From Terfezia claveryi (Eukaryota > Ascomycota > Pezizomycetes > Pezizales > Pezizaceae): a stretch of DNA of 64,000 nt. Made by a program: the position numbers and the translations under genes. Below, piece by piece: positions 11,688 through 22,421 of this stretch. The stretch covers positions 700,744 through 764,743 of the forward strand of contig WHUX01000011.1 of the NCBI GenBank assembly GCA_015179025.1. The letters run 5' to 3'. The notes beneath the pieces are model-generated. The model was given only the letters and a program-made list of their open reading frames with translations, was not told where the DNA came from and ran no database searches. Each line of letters starts with the position of its first letter. Position 1 is the first letter of the stretch.

Positions 11688-13151
11688 TTACTTGCTCCAA
11701 AACCAACCCCATTTACGACCTTCAACTTGCGAATCATTCGACTGCGCCGCTGGTTCATTCGGGGTGGCGCGGTTTTCATCCTCTTGAGAACGCTTTGCTT
11801 TGTTCACGTACTCGTAGGGCGTTTGCTTCGGAAGCGTGAAAATCACGGTATCCTCTTCATCAGATTGCTCTGCTCGTCTCGCCTCCTCAAAGAAGGGTGA
11901 TCTCATGAGATAATCAAACACCCTACGCTCAAACTCATGTAGTTCCTTTTCCCCATCTTCATTGCCTCTGAAGCCACGATCTGATGAAACTTCAAAGATA
12001 GGGCCCTCCCCAGAGCCTCTGCCATCGTCTTCAGCACCAACCACACCCCTCCGGTTACCCTGAATTGTGCGTATTGCATTTCCATCCGTTTGAGGGGTTC
12101 TGTGCTCATTCTCCACCCTCTCTTCAGTTCCATCAGAATATCGTGTGATTTTAACAGTTTTAGTAAATGTGGATCCGTTGGGAAAGGTCCGAGACTCCGT
12201 TGACGTGGAGGTGCTTGTGATACAGCGAGTAGCAGTACCTCGACCAGGGAGTGATTTGTCATTCGATGAGATGAGGTCAAGGTGCTCATAAAGATCTAGC
12301 TCATTTTCTGGCTCAGGATTGGCAACCTCTTCGGGTGGGGCTTGCAATGGAAGTGGGTGTTGCGTTTCATTCTCTGATATGACGTTCTCCACCCCACCAT
12401 TTGCCTTGTCTTCAACCCTGCTATATTCACTGTTATAATGCCCACACACCTTCCTTCGCCACCTCAGCTCTTCATCCCGCATCCTTCGCCATTGATCAAA
12501 CTCGTCTAGTCCCTCCTCTATTGGATCACGGGAACCGTGGTAGCAAGTCCGTGGCAGCCCCGCAAATGGAGAAAACATAAATGGGTGTAAAAGTCCAAAG
12601 AGAGACGGGAAAGGGTTGAATTGAAAGAGTTCATCCCTGTGAAATGAGCGTAACATCTGGCCATTTAGTCTCTCAATTTGTCGTTGGGCATCTGGGGAGT
12701 AGTAATCAGAATAGCCGTCACTGGAGGAGGACGATGATGGGAAGCGAAATACATATATGGCCCTGCCGCTCCTTGGAGCTGTGGAAGATGTCGAGGACGG
12801 CGACGAAGATGAACCACCGGACTCTGCCTTGGCTTTGGCTCCCTCGGCAACCTTGACCCCTCCTGCACCGCCATCTCGCTCGGCAATCCAAGTTGCCTTT
12901 ATTTTCTGGATTTCCTCCATGGTTTTGCCTTCCAATCTTCCGTCGCCGTCACCATAGGCCCGTTCCTTTTTTGGTCTCAGCTCCTCATCAATTATGACCC
13001 AGGTTCCTCCTGCAGGAGGCGTAACCATAGATGGAAGTCCGATGAGGGAATGCAACATAGAACTGATGTGCTGGTCTGTGAAGCGGCGGACATTTTGGCA
13101 AAAGTGGCCAAAGAAGTCATCTTCTCCATTCTTCTTGTTGTTGTTGGACAT
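11688..13151 (-). CDS. Unknown fungal protein, 487 aa, acidic/hydrophilic
   Basis: I do not recognise a named family. The start is taken as the ATG at 13,151 (MSNNNKKNGEDDFF...); the open frame reaches 13,178 but without an ATG. Visible features are an N-terminal amphipathic segment (about residues 10-50, QNVRRFTDQHISSMLHSLIG), a Ser-rich linker, an aromatic/proline stretch (FNPFPSLFGLLHPFMFSPFAG) around residue 200, and a TESRTFPNGSTFTKTVKITRYSDGTEE block around residue 325. That block resembles the PDG-x-x-T-K-x-x-x-x-R-x-x-DG-x-E-E motif of fungal proteins annotated only as hypothetical. The C-terminus ends in an aromatic WGWFWSK. There are no obvious introns. The gene is divergent from TAF11. 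Confidence 0.75.
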   Translation of the reverse strand: MSNNNKKNGEDDFFGHFCQNVRRFTDQHISSMLHSLIGLPSMVTPPAGGTWVIIDEELRPKKERAYGDGDGRLEGKTMEEIQKIKATWIAERDGGAGGVKVAEGAKAKAESGGSSSSPSSTSSTAPRSGRAIYVFRFPSSSSSSDGYSDYYSPDAQRQIERLNGQMLRSFHRDELFQFNPFPSLFGLLHPFMFSPFAGLPRTCYHGSRDPIEEGLDEFDQWRRMRDEELRWRRKVCGHYNSEYSRVEDKANGGVENVISENETQHPLPLQAPPEEVANPEPENELDLYEHLDLISSNDKSLPGRGTATRCITSTSTSTESRTFPNGSTFTKTVKITRYSDGTEERVENEHRTPQTDGNAIRTIQGNRRGVVGAEDDGRGSGEGPIFEVSSDRGFRGNEDGEKELHEFERRVFDYLMRSPFFEEARRAEQSDEEDTVIFTLPKQTPYEYVNKAKRSQEDENRATPNEPAAQSNDSQVEGRKWGWFWSK

Positions 13152-13420
13152 GACTGAAAGTGCCGGTGGCGACTGCAATGATGCTGGTGTAGCAAGACCA
13201 ATGATGCTGCTGTCAAAGGCTTTTCAAAGCTATTGATGCCGAGTAGGTGGATATCTGGTGTATTATGTGCCTTTCAGTCTTTGCGAGATCAGTGGAGTCA
13301 AGATCAAGAACAAGAAATTATTTCAAAACGTTGAGTTCGAAACTGTTGGGGCGGGTTTTTAAAGTGGGACTGCACTAACAAGGGAGAGCTCCGTTCCAAG
13401 AAACTTCTACGGGATTGCTC

Positions 13421-13455
13421 GCCCGCCGCTTTACCCGCCGCTTTACCCGCCGCTC
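13421..13455. repeat. Short tandem repeat (CCCGCCGCTTTA unit)
   Basis: Roughly three direct copies of a 12-base unit are visible, upstream of the 487-aa gene. Confidence 0.8.
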
Positions 13456-14018
13456 GAACCAAACGCTGCGACCGGCTGGGTAGGTGAGAATCGTACATTA
13501 TACCCGTCTGTACAGTACCTTAGTTACCTACCGATATCTGGGTAGGTATCCGTACTGCACTGCAACATACAGACGGGGGCTGATTCTACTCGTACATACA
13601 TACAGTACCGTACCGTACCGTATGTACAGATGTACATTTCGCAGCACGATGCCGCACTCGCACCCGGAGCAGAGCCGAAAACAAGCTGAGGCGATCTGGG
13701 AAGCACCTCTGGAGCCGCCTAGGAAGAGGTCAGGGTAATAGTACAGTATCTCGAACGAAAGTATGGGCCAGAATAAAGTGCTGACATCGTATGTATCACA
13801 GCACAGCACCTAACTATAGTCTACATACTGTACACTGTACAGATAGATGTAGCACGACATCGGAATGAAGTCCTGCCACCAAAAAAGTAACCAGGCTGGG
13901 CCGGGCCACGAGAGCAGTCGGAATTATTGGAGGGGTTTTCTTTGCTTCCAATGGAACTTTGCTTGCATAAATAGGAGTTTTTGCTGAGGCTACAAAGATA
14001 CGGTACATACTGTACATA

Positions 14019-14060
14019 CTCTACGGTACTCTATCTACGGTACTCTATCTACAGTACTCC
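14019..14060. repeat. Tandem TCTATCTACGGTAC repeat
   Basis: Three near-identical ~14-base units, the last with A for G. They lie in the promoter region upstream of TAF11. Confidence 0.8.
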
Positions 14061-14411
14061 CTTTCTTTATCGAATATTGTTTCTATATACAATACAGTAG
14101 GCAAGTCCAGGCGTGCATAGTCCAACCAGAGCCAACCCCCTCCCCCCCAACACCGTGGGCAATCTTGCACGAAGGTTTTTGAGCGATTTAATGTTTGACT
14201 CAGACTGTTCACCATTGTTTCTTCCCAACGTTTTATACCTGCGACCTTCAGCTCAGCGTGCTCTGGAGTCTCTCTCTCTTGCTCTCTATATCCCAATCGT
14301 GAGGCTTGACCAGTGTGACTTCCCTGTTCAAATTATCTTGGCACTCGCCTGCCGCGTCGAACTGGAGGTTCCCCCAGTTCGTCAAGCCCATCACAAACAA
14401 AAGGCCTTTCG

Positions 14412-15288
14412 ATGTCCTCACCACCAACACCACCACCACCACTACTACCAATACCACCAGCTGGTTCCCCTCCACCGCCTCCGCAGCCTCCATCATCATC
14501 CAGCAACAAGCGCCGCATCTCGCTACCTAATGGCAGCCCAGCTGCTAAGAAGCACAAACCCCATAGGAAGGCCTCGATTGTTGGCAGTCATCCCCTCCGT
14601 CAAACTTCGTTCCCGCCAGAGGAAGATCCAAACCGTGGAGAACGAAGTCCGAGTGTTGATTCTCTTGTTGGCGATGAAGTAACCGGCAGGCGTAGGCCAG
14701 TTGGCGGAGCGGCTGAGGCTGCAGAGGGTCCAGCACTCCATGAGGAAGAAGACGAAGAGGATAGGGGAGATGATTACGGCACTACAAGCTTGTTGGCAGA
14801 TGGTATGCTAGGTGGGTTTGGGGAGGACGACGAGAGAAAGCAGAGGCTGGCGTTGCTTGTGGAGCATTTTGACGACGATCAACTGAGTCGATATGAGGCA
14901 TATCGACGTTCCAATTTGAACAAAGCCGCCGTCAAGAAGGTAGCAATATAACCCCGACTTATGCTGATCTCTCTCAAATAGCTCACATATTACATAGATT
15001 ACAAACCAAACCCTCTCCCAATCTGTCACGGCAAATGTCGGTACCGTGATCGGCGGTTTCGCAAAAGTCTATGTCTGTGATATTGTCCAGAGTGCGTTGG
15101 AAATTCAGAATGATTGGGGTGACAAAGGCCCGCTACTACCAGATCATTTGAGGGAGGCAGCCAGGCGATATCGTATGGAGAGGCAAGGCGCGGTTGGCAA
15201 TCGATATAATGGAGGAATGCATAATGGCCCGGGTCCAGGCCTTGGGGCAGACACGTTTGGTGGAGGGGTGACAAGGCTGTTCCGCTAA
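14412..15288 (+). CDS. TAF11: TFIID subunit TAF11 (TAFII28)
   Basis: Histone-fold subunit of TFIID that pairs with TAF13 and stabilises TBP at the promoter. Exon 1 (14,412-14,939) encodes a Pro/Ser/Glu-rich disordered region, then [37 protein letters not shown] 58-bp intron (14,940-14,997, GTAGCA...TAG) joins in phase 0 to exon 2 (14,998-15,288), starting [20 protein letters not shown]. The product is 272 aa. The conserved TAF11 histone fold spans the junction (about residues 145-240), and the [17 protein letters not shown] helix is diagnostic. The C-terminal [10 protein letters not shown] is also typical. The N-terminal half is variable across fungi, so the exact ATG is less certain than the rest. 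Confidence 0.95.
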
Positions 15289-16056
15289 GGTTGGTGGGCC
15301 ATGGTATGCGTCATCAAGGATTGGCAGTGAGGATAGCGAATCGGATCACCCATGATGGTCAAGACCTTCGCTTGGGCCCGGAGAAGTTCACTCTCCTCCG
15401 CTGAACTTCCCTTGGTCCTTAATTCTCTTACTAGGGTATTAGGGGTTTTTCCATTTTAATTTTCTCAGGTCTTGCTTGATTCAGCTGACCTTTTGAACGC
15501 ATTGGGATGACAAATGTTTCAGACCTTTCGAGTGGTGTGCAAGTGGGCTTGTGCGGGTATTTCAAATACTCGCCGATCGATATATGGCTGGAGCAATCCA
15601 GAAATCTGGAGCGGATGCGCTGCATTGCGTCATAGGCGTAACAACAAAGACGTCAACAGTCCAAATGTTCCAAATGTATATACAGAATAGATCAGTAATT
15701 CAGCAAATATTTTATACTTGCCCATCTCCCAATTGCTTGCGGGGGCCGGAGGAAGAAACCCCCCGAATGATTCATCTTGACCCCAAGAGTTACTACGTGG
15801 TGATTTGCGCAGTGCACCATGCCGATCAAAGCCCGGAGGTCTACATAACTATATCCGCATTTTCTCTCCCCCCTCCCCCCTCCCCCAATACATTATTATG
15901 CTCAGAGTAATAATAGCTGGAGCATCTATAAATATTGTGCGACGAAGTAGCTTATACCCAGTCGCACAGACTTCACATACAATACATCAAACCACCACAC
16001 AAACACAAACACAAACACAAGCACAAGCAACACCACAGCAAATCCGAAAATCTACA
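15289..16056. other. Intergenic region upstream of the questin-oxidase-like gene
   Basis: About 770 bp with no supported gene. The last part has CACAAA/CAAACA copies (16,000-16,030) that look like 5' leader. Confidence 0.5.
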
Positions 16057-17855
16057 ATGGTGTGCAGCTCTGGGATTCCCAAGATTTCTGGCCCTGCTGA
16101 ATTCTCGGCTCCACGTCATGCGGGTGTAATGAATTTTCCCCAAAGGACTACTGGCGACGCTACACAGACGTTGGCGGAGTTGATTCAAGATAATCACGAA
16201 AAAGTGGGTTTCCTTTTTTTTTTTTTTTTTTTTTTTTTTTCCTTTCCCCTTCAAAGTTGGTTGGAGTTACCCTCAACCAGAGTTTGTTCGCATTCAAACT
16301 AACTTGAAATAGCATCATCTATACTTTGATGAAGACAAACGTCATGTATGTGTCCATTGGCTTGAAAGTTTTTTTGCCATAAAAAAAGAAAAAGACAAAA
16401 AGAAAATTCATTCTAGAGTTACAGAATCACTCGGTGCATTATCTCTCTGCACTCTATGATTTCGGTGCCAGCTCTTCCATACTGAAAGCCGCCTACAATC
16501 GTGAACTTCACTATCAGCGCCCACGGCCGGAAGTGCACGGAATTGTTCTACGAGATCTAAGCGACGAAAGTAAATGGAACGAATTCATCGGGAAAGCTGA
16601 ATACTACAGTGACTTCCTTGCCTTCTTTACCAAAGAGATCAAGGAGCTAGGATGGAAAGACACAGTGAAAAAGTGGTTGTTCCGTGGAACACCTGTCACC
16701 GAGCGGCTCTTTGCTAATATCCATTCTGGTCAGTAATACTCCGGTGGTTACTACCCGCAATGCTGATTGTGACGCCTCAGGACTTTACCACACATTGATC
16801 CATTTGGGCTATGGGATTGAGTTCGAGATCCCCGCAGTGATTGCGGAAGGCTTGGCTCAATTTGCTACTACCGACCTTTACATCGGCGATGCTTTGCTTG
16901 ATATAGAGAAAGCAGCTAAGGAAGCCGATCCTGAGCGTGTACTTTTCCTCCCATGAGAGATCGTAGCAGTTGTGATTTCCGGCTGACCCAGCTCCGTTCA
17001 CAGAAAAATAACAAAACCTTCTATGAATTGGCGAATGAGATATATGACAATCCAGCCATATCCAGAGCGGCAAAATGGGAGGATGGGAATAAATTCAAGG
17101 CGGTCATTGCCCGTGCTAGAAAAGAGCTCGCAGAAATCGCACTACAATGGAGGTGCAAGCCGGAGAATTTGATCGAGAAAGCGGCCGAGGCTAGCAATTG
17201 TGGGGCCTTATTATGCGTTTCTGCAACGCGCCCTGATAAGGCTACCCGTTATGACTTCTTCCTGATGCACTGCTTGACATCCACCTTATTTCTCCATGTG
17301 TTTATTGGCCAGGATTGGATCCCAACGGAAGCAAAATGCAGGATGTTAGATTGGAAGGTATGGTGTGACTTGTTGACTTATGCATCGAGGGGTGCGCCAA
17401 AGCTGTATCCTAGCGAGGTGCAAACATATGTCCCCAGAGTTATTCCCAAGGGGAATCCTTGGTTGGACATAATTGACCGCATTTTGGTGTATGAAGATAA
17501 GACAGCGTAAGCGCCAGCTTAATCTCAATTTTCTGCGAGCAGGAACTGACTTGGGTGCAGTGGACATGGGGTTAAGGTTATTCGCGCCCTGGCCTTTGGT
17601 GAGCGGACCTGTAGGCCTTATGTTGGAAAACCCGGGTTCGTAATGGAAGGTGATATGTGGTGGAAGGCAGCTGCAATATGTAAGTATTTTTTCGGTCTTT
17701 TGGGTTACGTAGTATGCAGATACTGATAGCAAAACCATACAGTGATGGATTATCTTGAGGAAGGTGGAAAGGAGTACATATTTTCTGTGGGGTTTGAAGA
17801 AGCATGGGCAGACATTGGGCCAAAAAAAAGATACGGAAAACACACCAAATTGTAA
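16057..17855 (+). CDS. Questin-oxidase-like protein (DUF4243/AflY type)
   Basis: The family includes questin oxidase (anthraquinone ring cleavage, Baeyer-Villiger type) and the aflatoxin protein AflY (HypA); the substrate here is unknown. Seven exons were worked out: 16,057-16,203; 16,313-16,345; 16,425-16,728; 16,781-16,938; 17,004-17,506; 17,561-17,679; 17,743-17,855, giving 458 aa with consistent phases. Family signatures are [15 protein letters not shown] (exon 3), [35 protein letters not shown] (exon 4), and [17 protein letters not shown] with an invariant-looking His pair (exon 5). Intron 1 carries a T run of more than 20 bases, and exon 2 is only 33 bases. No polyketide synthase or other cluster gene is nearby, so a clustered secondary-metabolite role has no support from context. 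Confidence 0.9.
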
Positions 17856-17927
17856 ATTGTGAACCTTTCTCACCGGTGTTTTCGTTGTCGGCGGTGCTCA
17901 AATGAATTTTGACGGTGGTGATTTTAT

Positions 17928-18013
17928 ATTTCGCATCTGGTTTTGCAAACTTGACAGTGTAACCGTTCTCATTTCGCATCTGGTTTTGCAAACTTGACAG
18001 TGTAACCGTTCTC
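17928..18013. repeat. Perfect 43-bp tandem duplication
   Basis: Two exact adjacent copies of a 43-base unit (ATTTCGCATCTGG...) lie at 17,928-17,970 and 17,971-18,013, in the space between the convergent questin-oxidase-like and SLX1 stop codons. The lack of any mismatch suggests a recent event. Confidence 0.9.
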
Positions 18014-18018
18014 AAAAG

Positions 18019-19654
18019 TCATTCCATTACACTTTCATCTGAACCCATGTCCGAGAATGCCTCTTGTACATGATAATCTGCAAATGGATCCCTCCACAGC
18101 CAACCCTTGATATCACTGGCATCGCTGTTACTAGCTCTCTGCAAGTTGTCTCCATCGTCAGCCTCCGATAGTTCCTCTTCATCCTGATCCCCCTCAACTC
18201 CTTCTTCATCGACCTCCTCAAATACCTCTTCATCTTCCTCCTCAAATATCTCTTCATCGTCCTCCTCAAATACCTCATCTTCCTCTTCATATTCCATTTG
18301 GTCGTCGGCCAAAGCTGTGCTCTTCTTCCGTCCCCTTGTTTTTTGATTCTTGGTAACCTTTTTAGCTATTCTTGTCTTCTTTTCCGGTACTTTCACCCTT
18401 AGTCTATAAGTCAACGGTTTCACGATATCGATCCATTGGGTAGATTTCCCACAACTGGGGCAACTCCCGTTCACAGGAAGAACCTGTGTCTTTATAGAAG
18501 CCAAATCGCAGCCTCTCTGTTGACCTCTACCTTTTGCATTTGAAGCTTTCGAGGCCTCTTGCTTGAGAAACTCGACTGAGAGACAAGTGACATGTGATAT
18601 ATGCTCACAGAGCGCATGTGGACAGACAACAGTGGTTTCATGTGGGTGATGTAGCTCTGACTTGCAAATCATACATCTCGACGGATCACCCTTGTTTCGT
18701 TCTGAAAGTATATTATTGATCTTTTGGACACACGGTTGAATGCTATCTTTGACAGAGTTAGAGTGAAGTCCAGGGTCTTTAAAGTATATGATAGAAATAC
18801 CGTAAGTGATATCTAAGCCCTCAAGTCCCCCAATGCCGTTCTGTCCGTGTTGTCTCTGTTGTCGTTTCCCTACCCCTGTTTCGCCGTCTTTCATTTCTTG
18901 AAGCTTCAAGTCTAAGGTAAAGGCAATGCTGTTTCGGTGTGGTTCTTCCCCGCATTCTACTCGGGTGCGCGTTTGATGCTCCCATAATAACCACACATCC
19001 TTTGCGAAGAAACGAACGGCAACTGGCCACCGCAAAAAAGAGTGAACGCGAAGAAGAAGATCAAGCTGCTGAAGTCTATCAGGGAGCTTTGACGGGGTTC
19101 TCCTTTTCCGCTTCTTCTGCTTCTTACGGGATTTGGTAAATTTGGTGTCTCCTGGGCGAGTGCCATCTGGGCGAGTGCCAAACAGACTAGTCTGGCGATC
19201 ATTTTTGGGGATCTTCAATGTGAGTGAAGCATGTGACCATGCCCACCTGATGAATGAAATTGTTAGTACAGCTTGATACGTTATGATTTTGGGGTCTGAT
19301 AACTGATTGTGCTCTCCTATGCTGTTTGTATAAACCTTTTAAAGTCTTTGCGGGATCACGGTTCGGGGGTATGTTTTGAGGGGGGCCAGAGCGGAGTAAA
19401 TGTGCAATAGAGGAAACAACATACTCAAATTGTAGGGCAGCAATCTGTGACGGGAAACCCGTAACAACACAGACCATCTCCCAAGGCCTCAATTTCATTT
19501 GGCTTGTCCTGGACGCACCACCCTTGGTTTCACCATTGTGCTGTGCCAGACGTCTCCTTGGGTGGAGTGTTGAGCCAACATAGCATGTCATTGGTTTCAT
19601 AAGGGAGCGAAGAAGATACACACAATAGAACGACCGTATAGGAAGCGCTTCCAT
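18019..19654 (-). CDS. SLX1: Structure-specific endonuclease subunit SLX1
   Basis: Catalytic subunit of the SLX1-SLX4 nuclease, which cuts branched DNA such as Holliday junctions and flaps in the nucleus. Exon 1 (19,425-19,654) encodes the GIY-YIG nuclease: [15 protein letters not shown], the RRLAQHNGE arginine motif and the start of the ALQFEWAW block. Intron 19,247-19,424 (GTATGT...CAG, 178 bp) joins in phase 2, restoring [10 protein letters not shown] at the junction. Exon 2 (18,019-19,246) carries the helical linker and the C-terminal RING/PHD-like zinc finger (CMICKSEL...[15 protein letters not shown]...[14 protein letters not shown]). The product is 485 aa. An acidic [10 protein letters not shown] repeat region near the C-terminus is longer than usual. 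The gene is convergent with the questin-oxidase-like gene. Confidence 0.95.
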
Positions 19655-20753
19655 TGCAGTGTGAAGAATAGTTCTTGACCGTTTTCCCTAACCAGTCCAC
19701 AGTATGTATAGGTGTGTATAGCCTCGCAGAACCAGGTTAATATATTGTACGTTCGTGACCTCGCAACCCCAGAGGTTAGAGGTTGTTGCTACGAGGCTAG
19801 TGTTGTCTGCCAAGACTTTCGGTTTTAATTCTAGAATCGCTACTCACTCACAATATATTAATACTAAAGTACACTAGTAAAGTACGCTAGTATACAAGTG
19901 ACAACGCCAAGTAACTAGCAGGTTCGTGAGACGCAAACTCCCAGAGACAACAGACTGGTTCTACGAGGCTAAGGTGTGTATGGGACCTGGGGGTTGGTTC
20001 TGCTTGGTCTGCTTGGTAAGTTGTCCGAGTTAACTTGCGAATACTTTCTGCTACTTACAGTAGAAACTCCTGCCTAATTGGCGTATATGTGGCTTGGACC
20101 ATCTAACCTCAGAGCGGTTAGACTATAAACTGGAGCTGCGGGCTATCGGTAGGGATGTTCTAGGGGAATGTTTCAATCAATGTGATACGGCATCTTCTTT
20201 CTTCCTTCAGGCCTTGTTTACGAGTAGGTGGGCTTACGAGTAGGTACTGGTACCGCAGTTGGCACAAGGTACATATGTAGGTACCTAAAGTTGCTTGTAT
20301 GCAAGCGCATACAGTACCTAAGTAGGCTTCAACCAATGGCATGCTGATCAACAATCTTTTTTTTTTTTTTTTTGCATGAGTATAGCCCTAAGATGTACTG
20401 TATAGCCGAAGGCGGGCCTTCTTTAACTTAACCAGACTAGCCCTTTTGCTTCCGTCTTGTTAGATTGCGCTGGACGTTGGCAGGCAGCGTCAAGATTGGG
20501 ACGAAATATGTTTGACGTTTTAAACGTTTGATTCCTTCCTTACCTACTTAACTTACCTGCGTACCTTTGTTAGGAACCCTAGGCTGGCTGTACTGATGGC
20601 AGAAGGGGAGGGAGGGTTACCTAACCTTTAACGATCCTACGTAACTAAGTAACCTCACTACCTACTTGACCAGTTGCACATCCCAGCTCTCTCATTCGTG
20701 GTTGTCAGATCACAATGATCATCATCAGATCGAAGGGCTAAGGACATCAGCCG

Positions 20754-20788
20754 TCTCCTGGCCCTCCTGGCCCTCCTGGCCCTCCTGA
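20754..20788. repeat. GGCCCTCCT tandem repeat
   Basis: About three to four copies of a 9-base unit. The overlapping minus-strand ORF reads RRARRARRARR and is judged an artefact. Confidence 0.8.
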
Positions 20789-20900
20789 GTGCTGTTTTCT
20801 CAATGCTTGTAATATTGGTTATAATTCCCTGACCCCAGACGCCCGCACTCGTCAACTGATGGATTATTTTGTTTGAATCCAAACTTCAGTACTGAAGTGG

Positions 20901-20955
20901 AGCCACCCCAGTAATCAGATTAGCCACCCCAGTGATTAGCCACCCCAGTGATTAA
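20901..20955. repeat. TAGCCACCCCAGTGAT tandem repeat
   Basis: Three copies of a 16-base unit with slight differences (the first has GTAAT for GTGAT). Confidence 0.85.
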
Positions 20956-21452
20956 TATCAATTATAATTAACCTTTGGGCCTTTGTCACACATGCTTAAG
21001 TTGTGAAGCATGTTCGATCACCTGAAATTAGCCACAGCAGCTAAACATATCGGCACCGGCGCTGCGGCCATACCATCACTGCCTGGAGGACCCGAGCCAG
21101 GCAGCAACGTCACATAACTGTACAAAGTTACTTTGGTAACGGTACTAGGTACTGTATAGCATAGTAGTGTAACAACTTACTGTAGAGATAGATAGATACT
21201 TCCTGTGGGCAGAATATTGAACCACAAATGCAACTCGGGGATGAGCCTGAGCCTGACTTGCCCGGCCTGCCCCGGCCTGCCCCAATTGGAAAAGTCCAGA
21301 CTTGGGGAAAGGTTCCATCGGCCTACGGTAGGTGGTACGCCTCGTTTAACCCGTTGAGGGAAGATTCGAAAGATTCATTCAGTTCAGACATCAGGTTGCC
21401 GTTGCAGATACATTTATACAAGAGCACTCAGTACCTACATATGCTTCATAAA

Positions 21453-21545
21453 TATCCCGTATCCCGTATCCCGTATCCCGAATCCCGAATCCCGTATCCC
21501 TTCCCCCTTCCCCCTTCCCCCTTCCCCCTTCCCCCCTCCCCTCCC
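21453..21545. repeat. ATCCCGT and TTCCCCC heptamer repeats
   Basis: Seven or so ATCCCG(T/A) units are followed directly by about six TTCCCCC units. The shared 7-base period suggests that one array arose from the other. Confidence 0.85.
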
Positions 21546-22421
21546 CCAGCAAAGGTACACTGTATACTTCGCAACGAGAGCTGGCGGCGGCGGCGGCGGG
21601 TTTTGGCTTTTTGCATTTTTGCGTGCGAAGGCTAAGTATATGAGTGAGTATTTAAGTAGGTAGCCCGCCCCTTCTTTCCCCCCCCCCCCACCCCCACCCC
21701 CCCCCCCCGTTACATTTTGCCTCCTCCGTTTTGCCTCCATATCACACTCGCCATCGTTCTATCCAGCCCTACCAAGGTCTCTTCTTTTTTCCCTCCCTTC
21801 TTCCTCCCCATCGCATATCTTACAGGTAAGTAATTGCCGCCCACCTGGATTTCATGTCTTCAATATCCTCCCCTCTCCTCCCAACCGTATAGAAGCAACC
21901 TTTTTCATCTGCTCAGCACTAATTACATGAGCTTTTCGTTACGCGGGTGACAGGACAGGACTACGGTGGTTGTGGCATGCGTCTTGGGCCTGGCAGCACC
22001 CCTACCCTCCATCCTCCCTCACGCACTGTTCCCCATTCCCTAACAGAATCCAATATATCTCTCTTCCCTCCCTCTGTTCTACTACACCAACAGCCACTAC
22101 GGCAACCGCCAACCACCCACCCACCTCGCACTGGCGATTCCCTTCAAGCCGTCTTAGCTGCCCATGAATTGCCCTCTACTCGGTTTTTTAGAGCAATATA
22201 TTTCGCAATAACATTTTCTCGGATTCCTGTTATACCGCCCTCCATTTCCCCCCCCCCCCCCCCCCTCTCTCCCCAGCAGACTTCCGGTTGCAAAAGGCCT
22301 CGTTGCACTCGTGCGGTGCCTTTATACCAACCATTCAGTTCAGCTGGGGCTTTTTGCAAAATACCGACTCCATCATCAGTTCCTCAAACACGATCCTCAT
22401 ACACGGATTTAGTCATTCGTG

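Larger units (their letters stand above)
13152..14411. other. 1.26 kb divergent intergenic region
   Basis: Located between the 487-aa gene (-) and TAF11 (+). It contains the GCCCGCCGCTTTA tandem repeat (13,421-13,455), dense GTAC/TACCTA words (13,510-13,640) and a TCTATCTACGGTAC repeat (14,019-14,060). No gene is supported. Confidence 0.55.
19655..22421. other. 2.8 kb intergenic region
   Basis: No supported gene or RNA gene. It contains loosely repeated blocks ending in CTACGAGGCTA (near 19,786 and 19,966), TTACGAGTAGGT copies (20,218-20,243), GGCCCTCCT repeats, TAGCCACCCCAGTGAT repeats, ATCCCGT and TTCCCCC repeats and several C runs. The distal part, with a GTAAGT donor at about 21,826, is probably the 5' leader and leader intron of the demethylase gene. 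Confidence 0.5.

Noticed and set aside
17346..18015. Minus-strand ORFs over the end of the questin-oxidase-like gene
   Set aside because: They overlap its conserved exons, and part of the second ORF is duplicated only because of the 43-bp tandem repeat.
19740..20120. Possible tRNA-like or small RNA repeats (CTACGAGGCTA blocks with GTTCGTGA)
   Set aside because: The GTTCGTGA words do not sit in a cloverleaf with A-box spacing, and no anticodon arm could be drawn.
20901..20955. CRISPR-like spaced repeats
   Set aside because: The repeats are directly adjacent without unique spacers, and the genome is eukaryotic.
22419..22421. GTG start for the demethylase
   Set aside because: An ATG follows immediately at 22,422 in the same frame; non-ATG starts are not needed.
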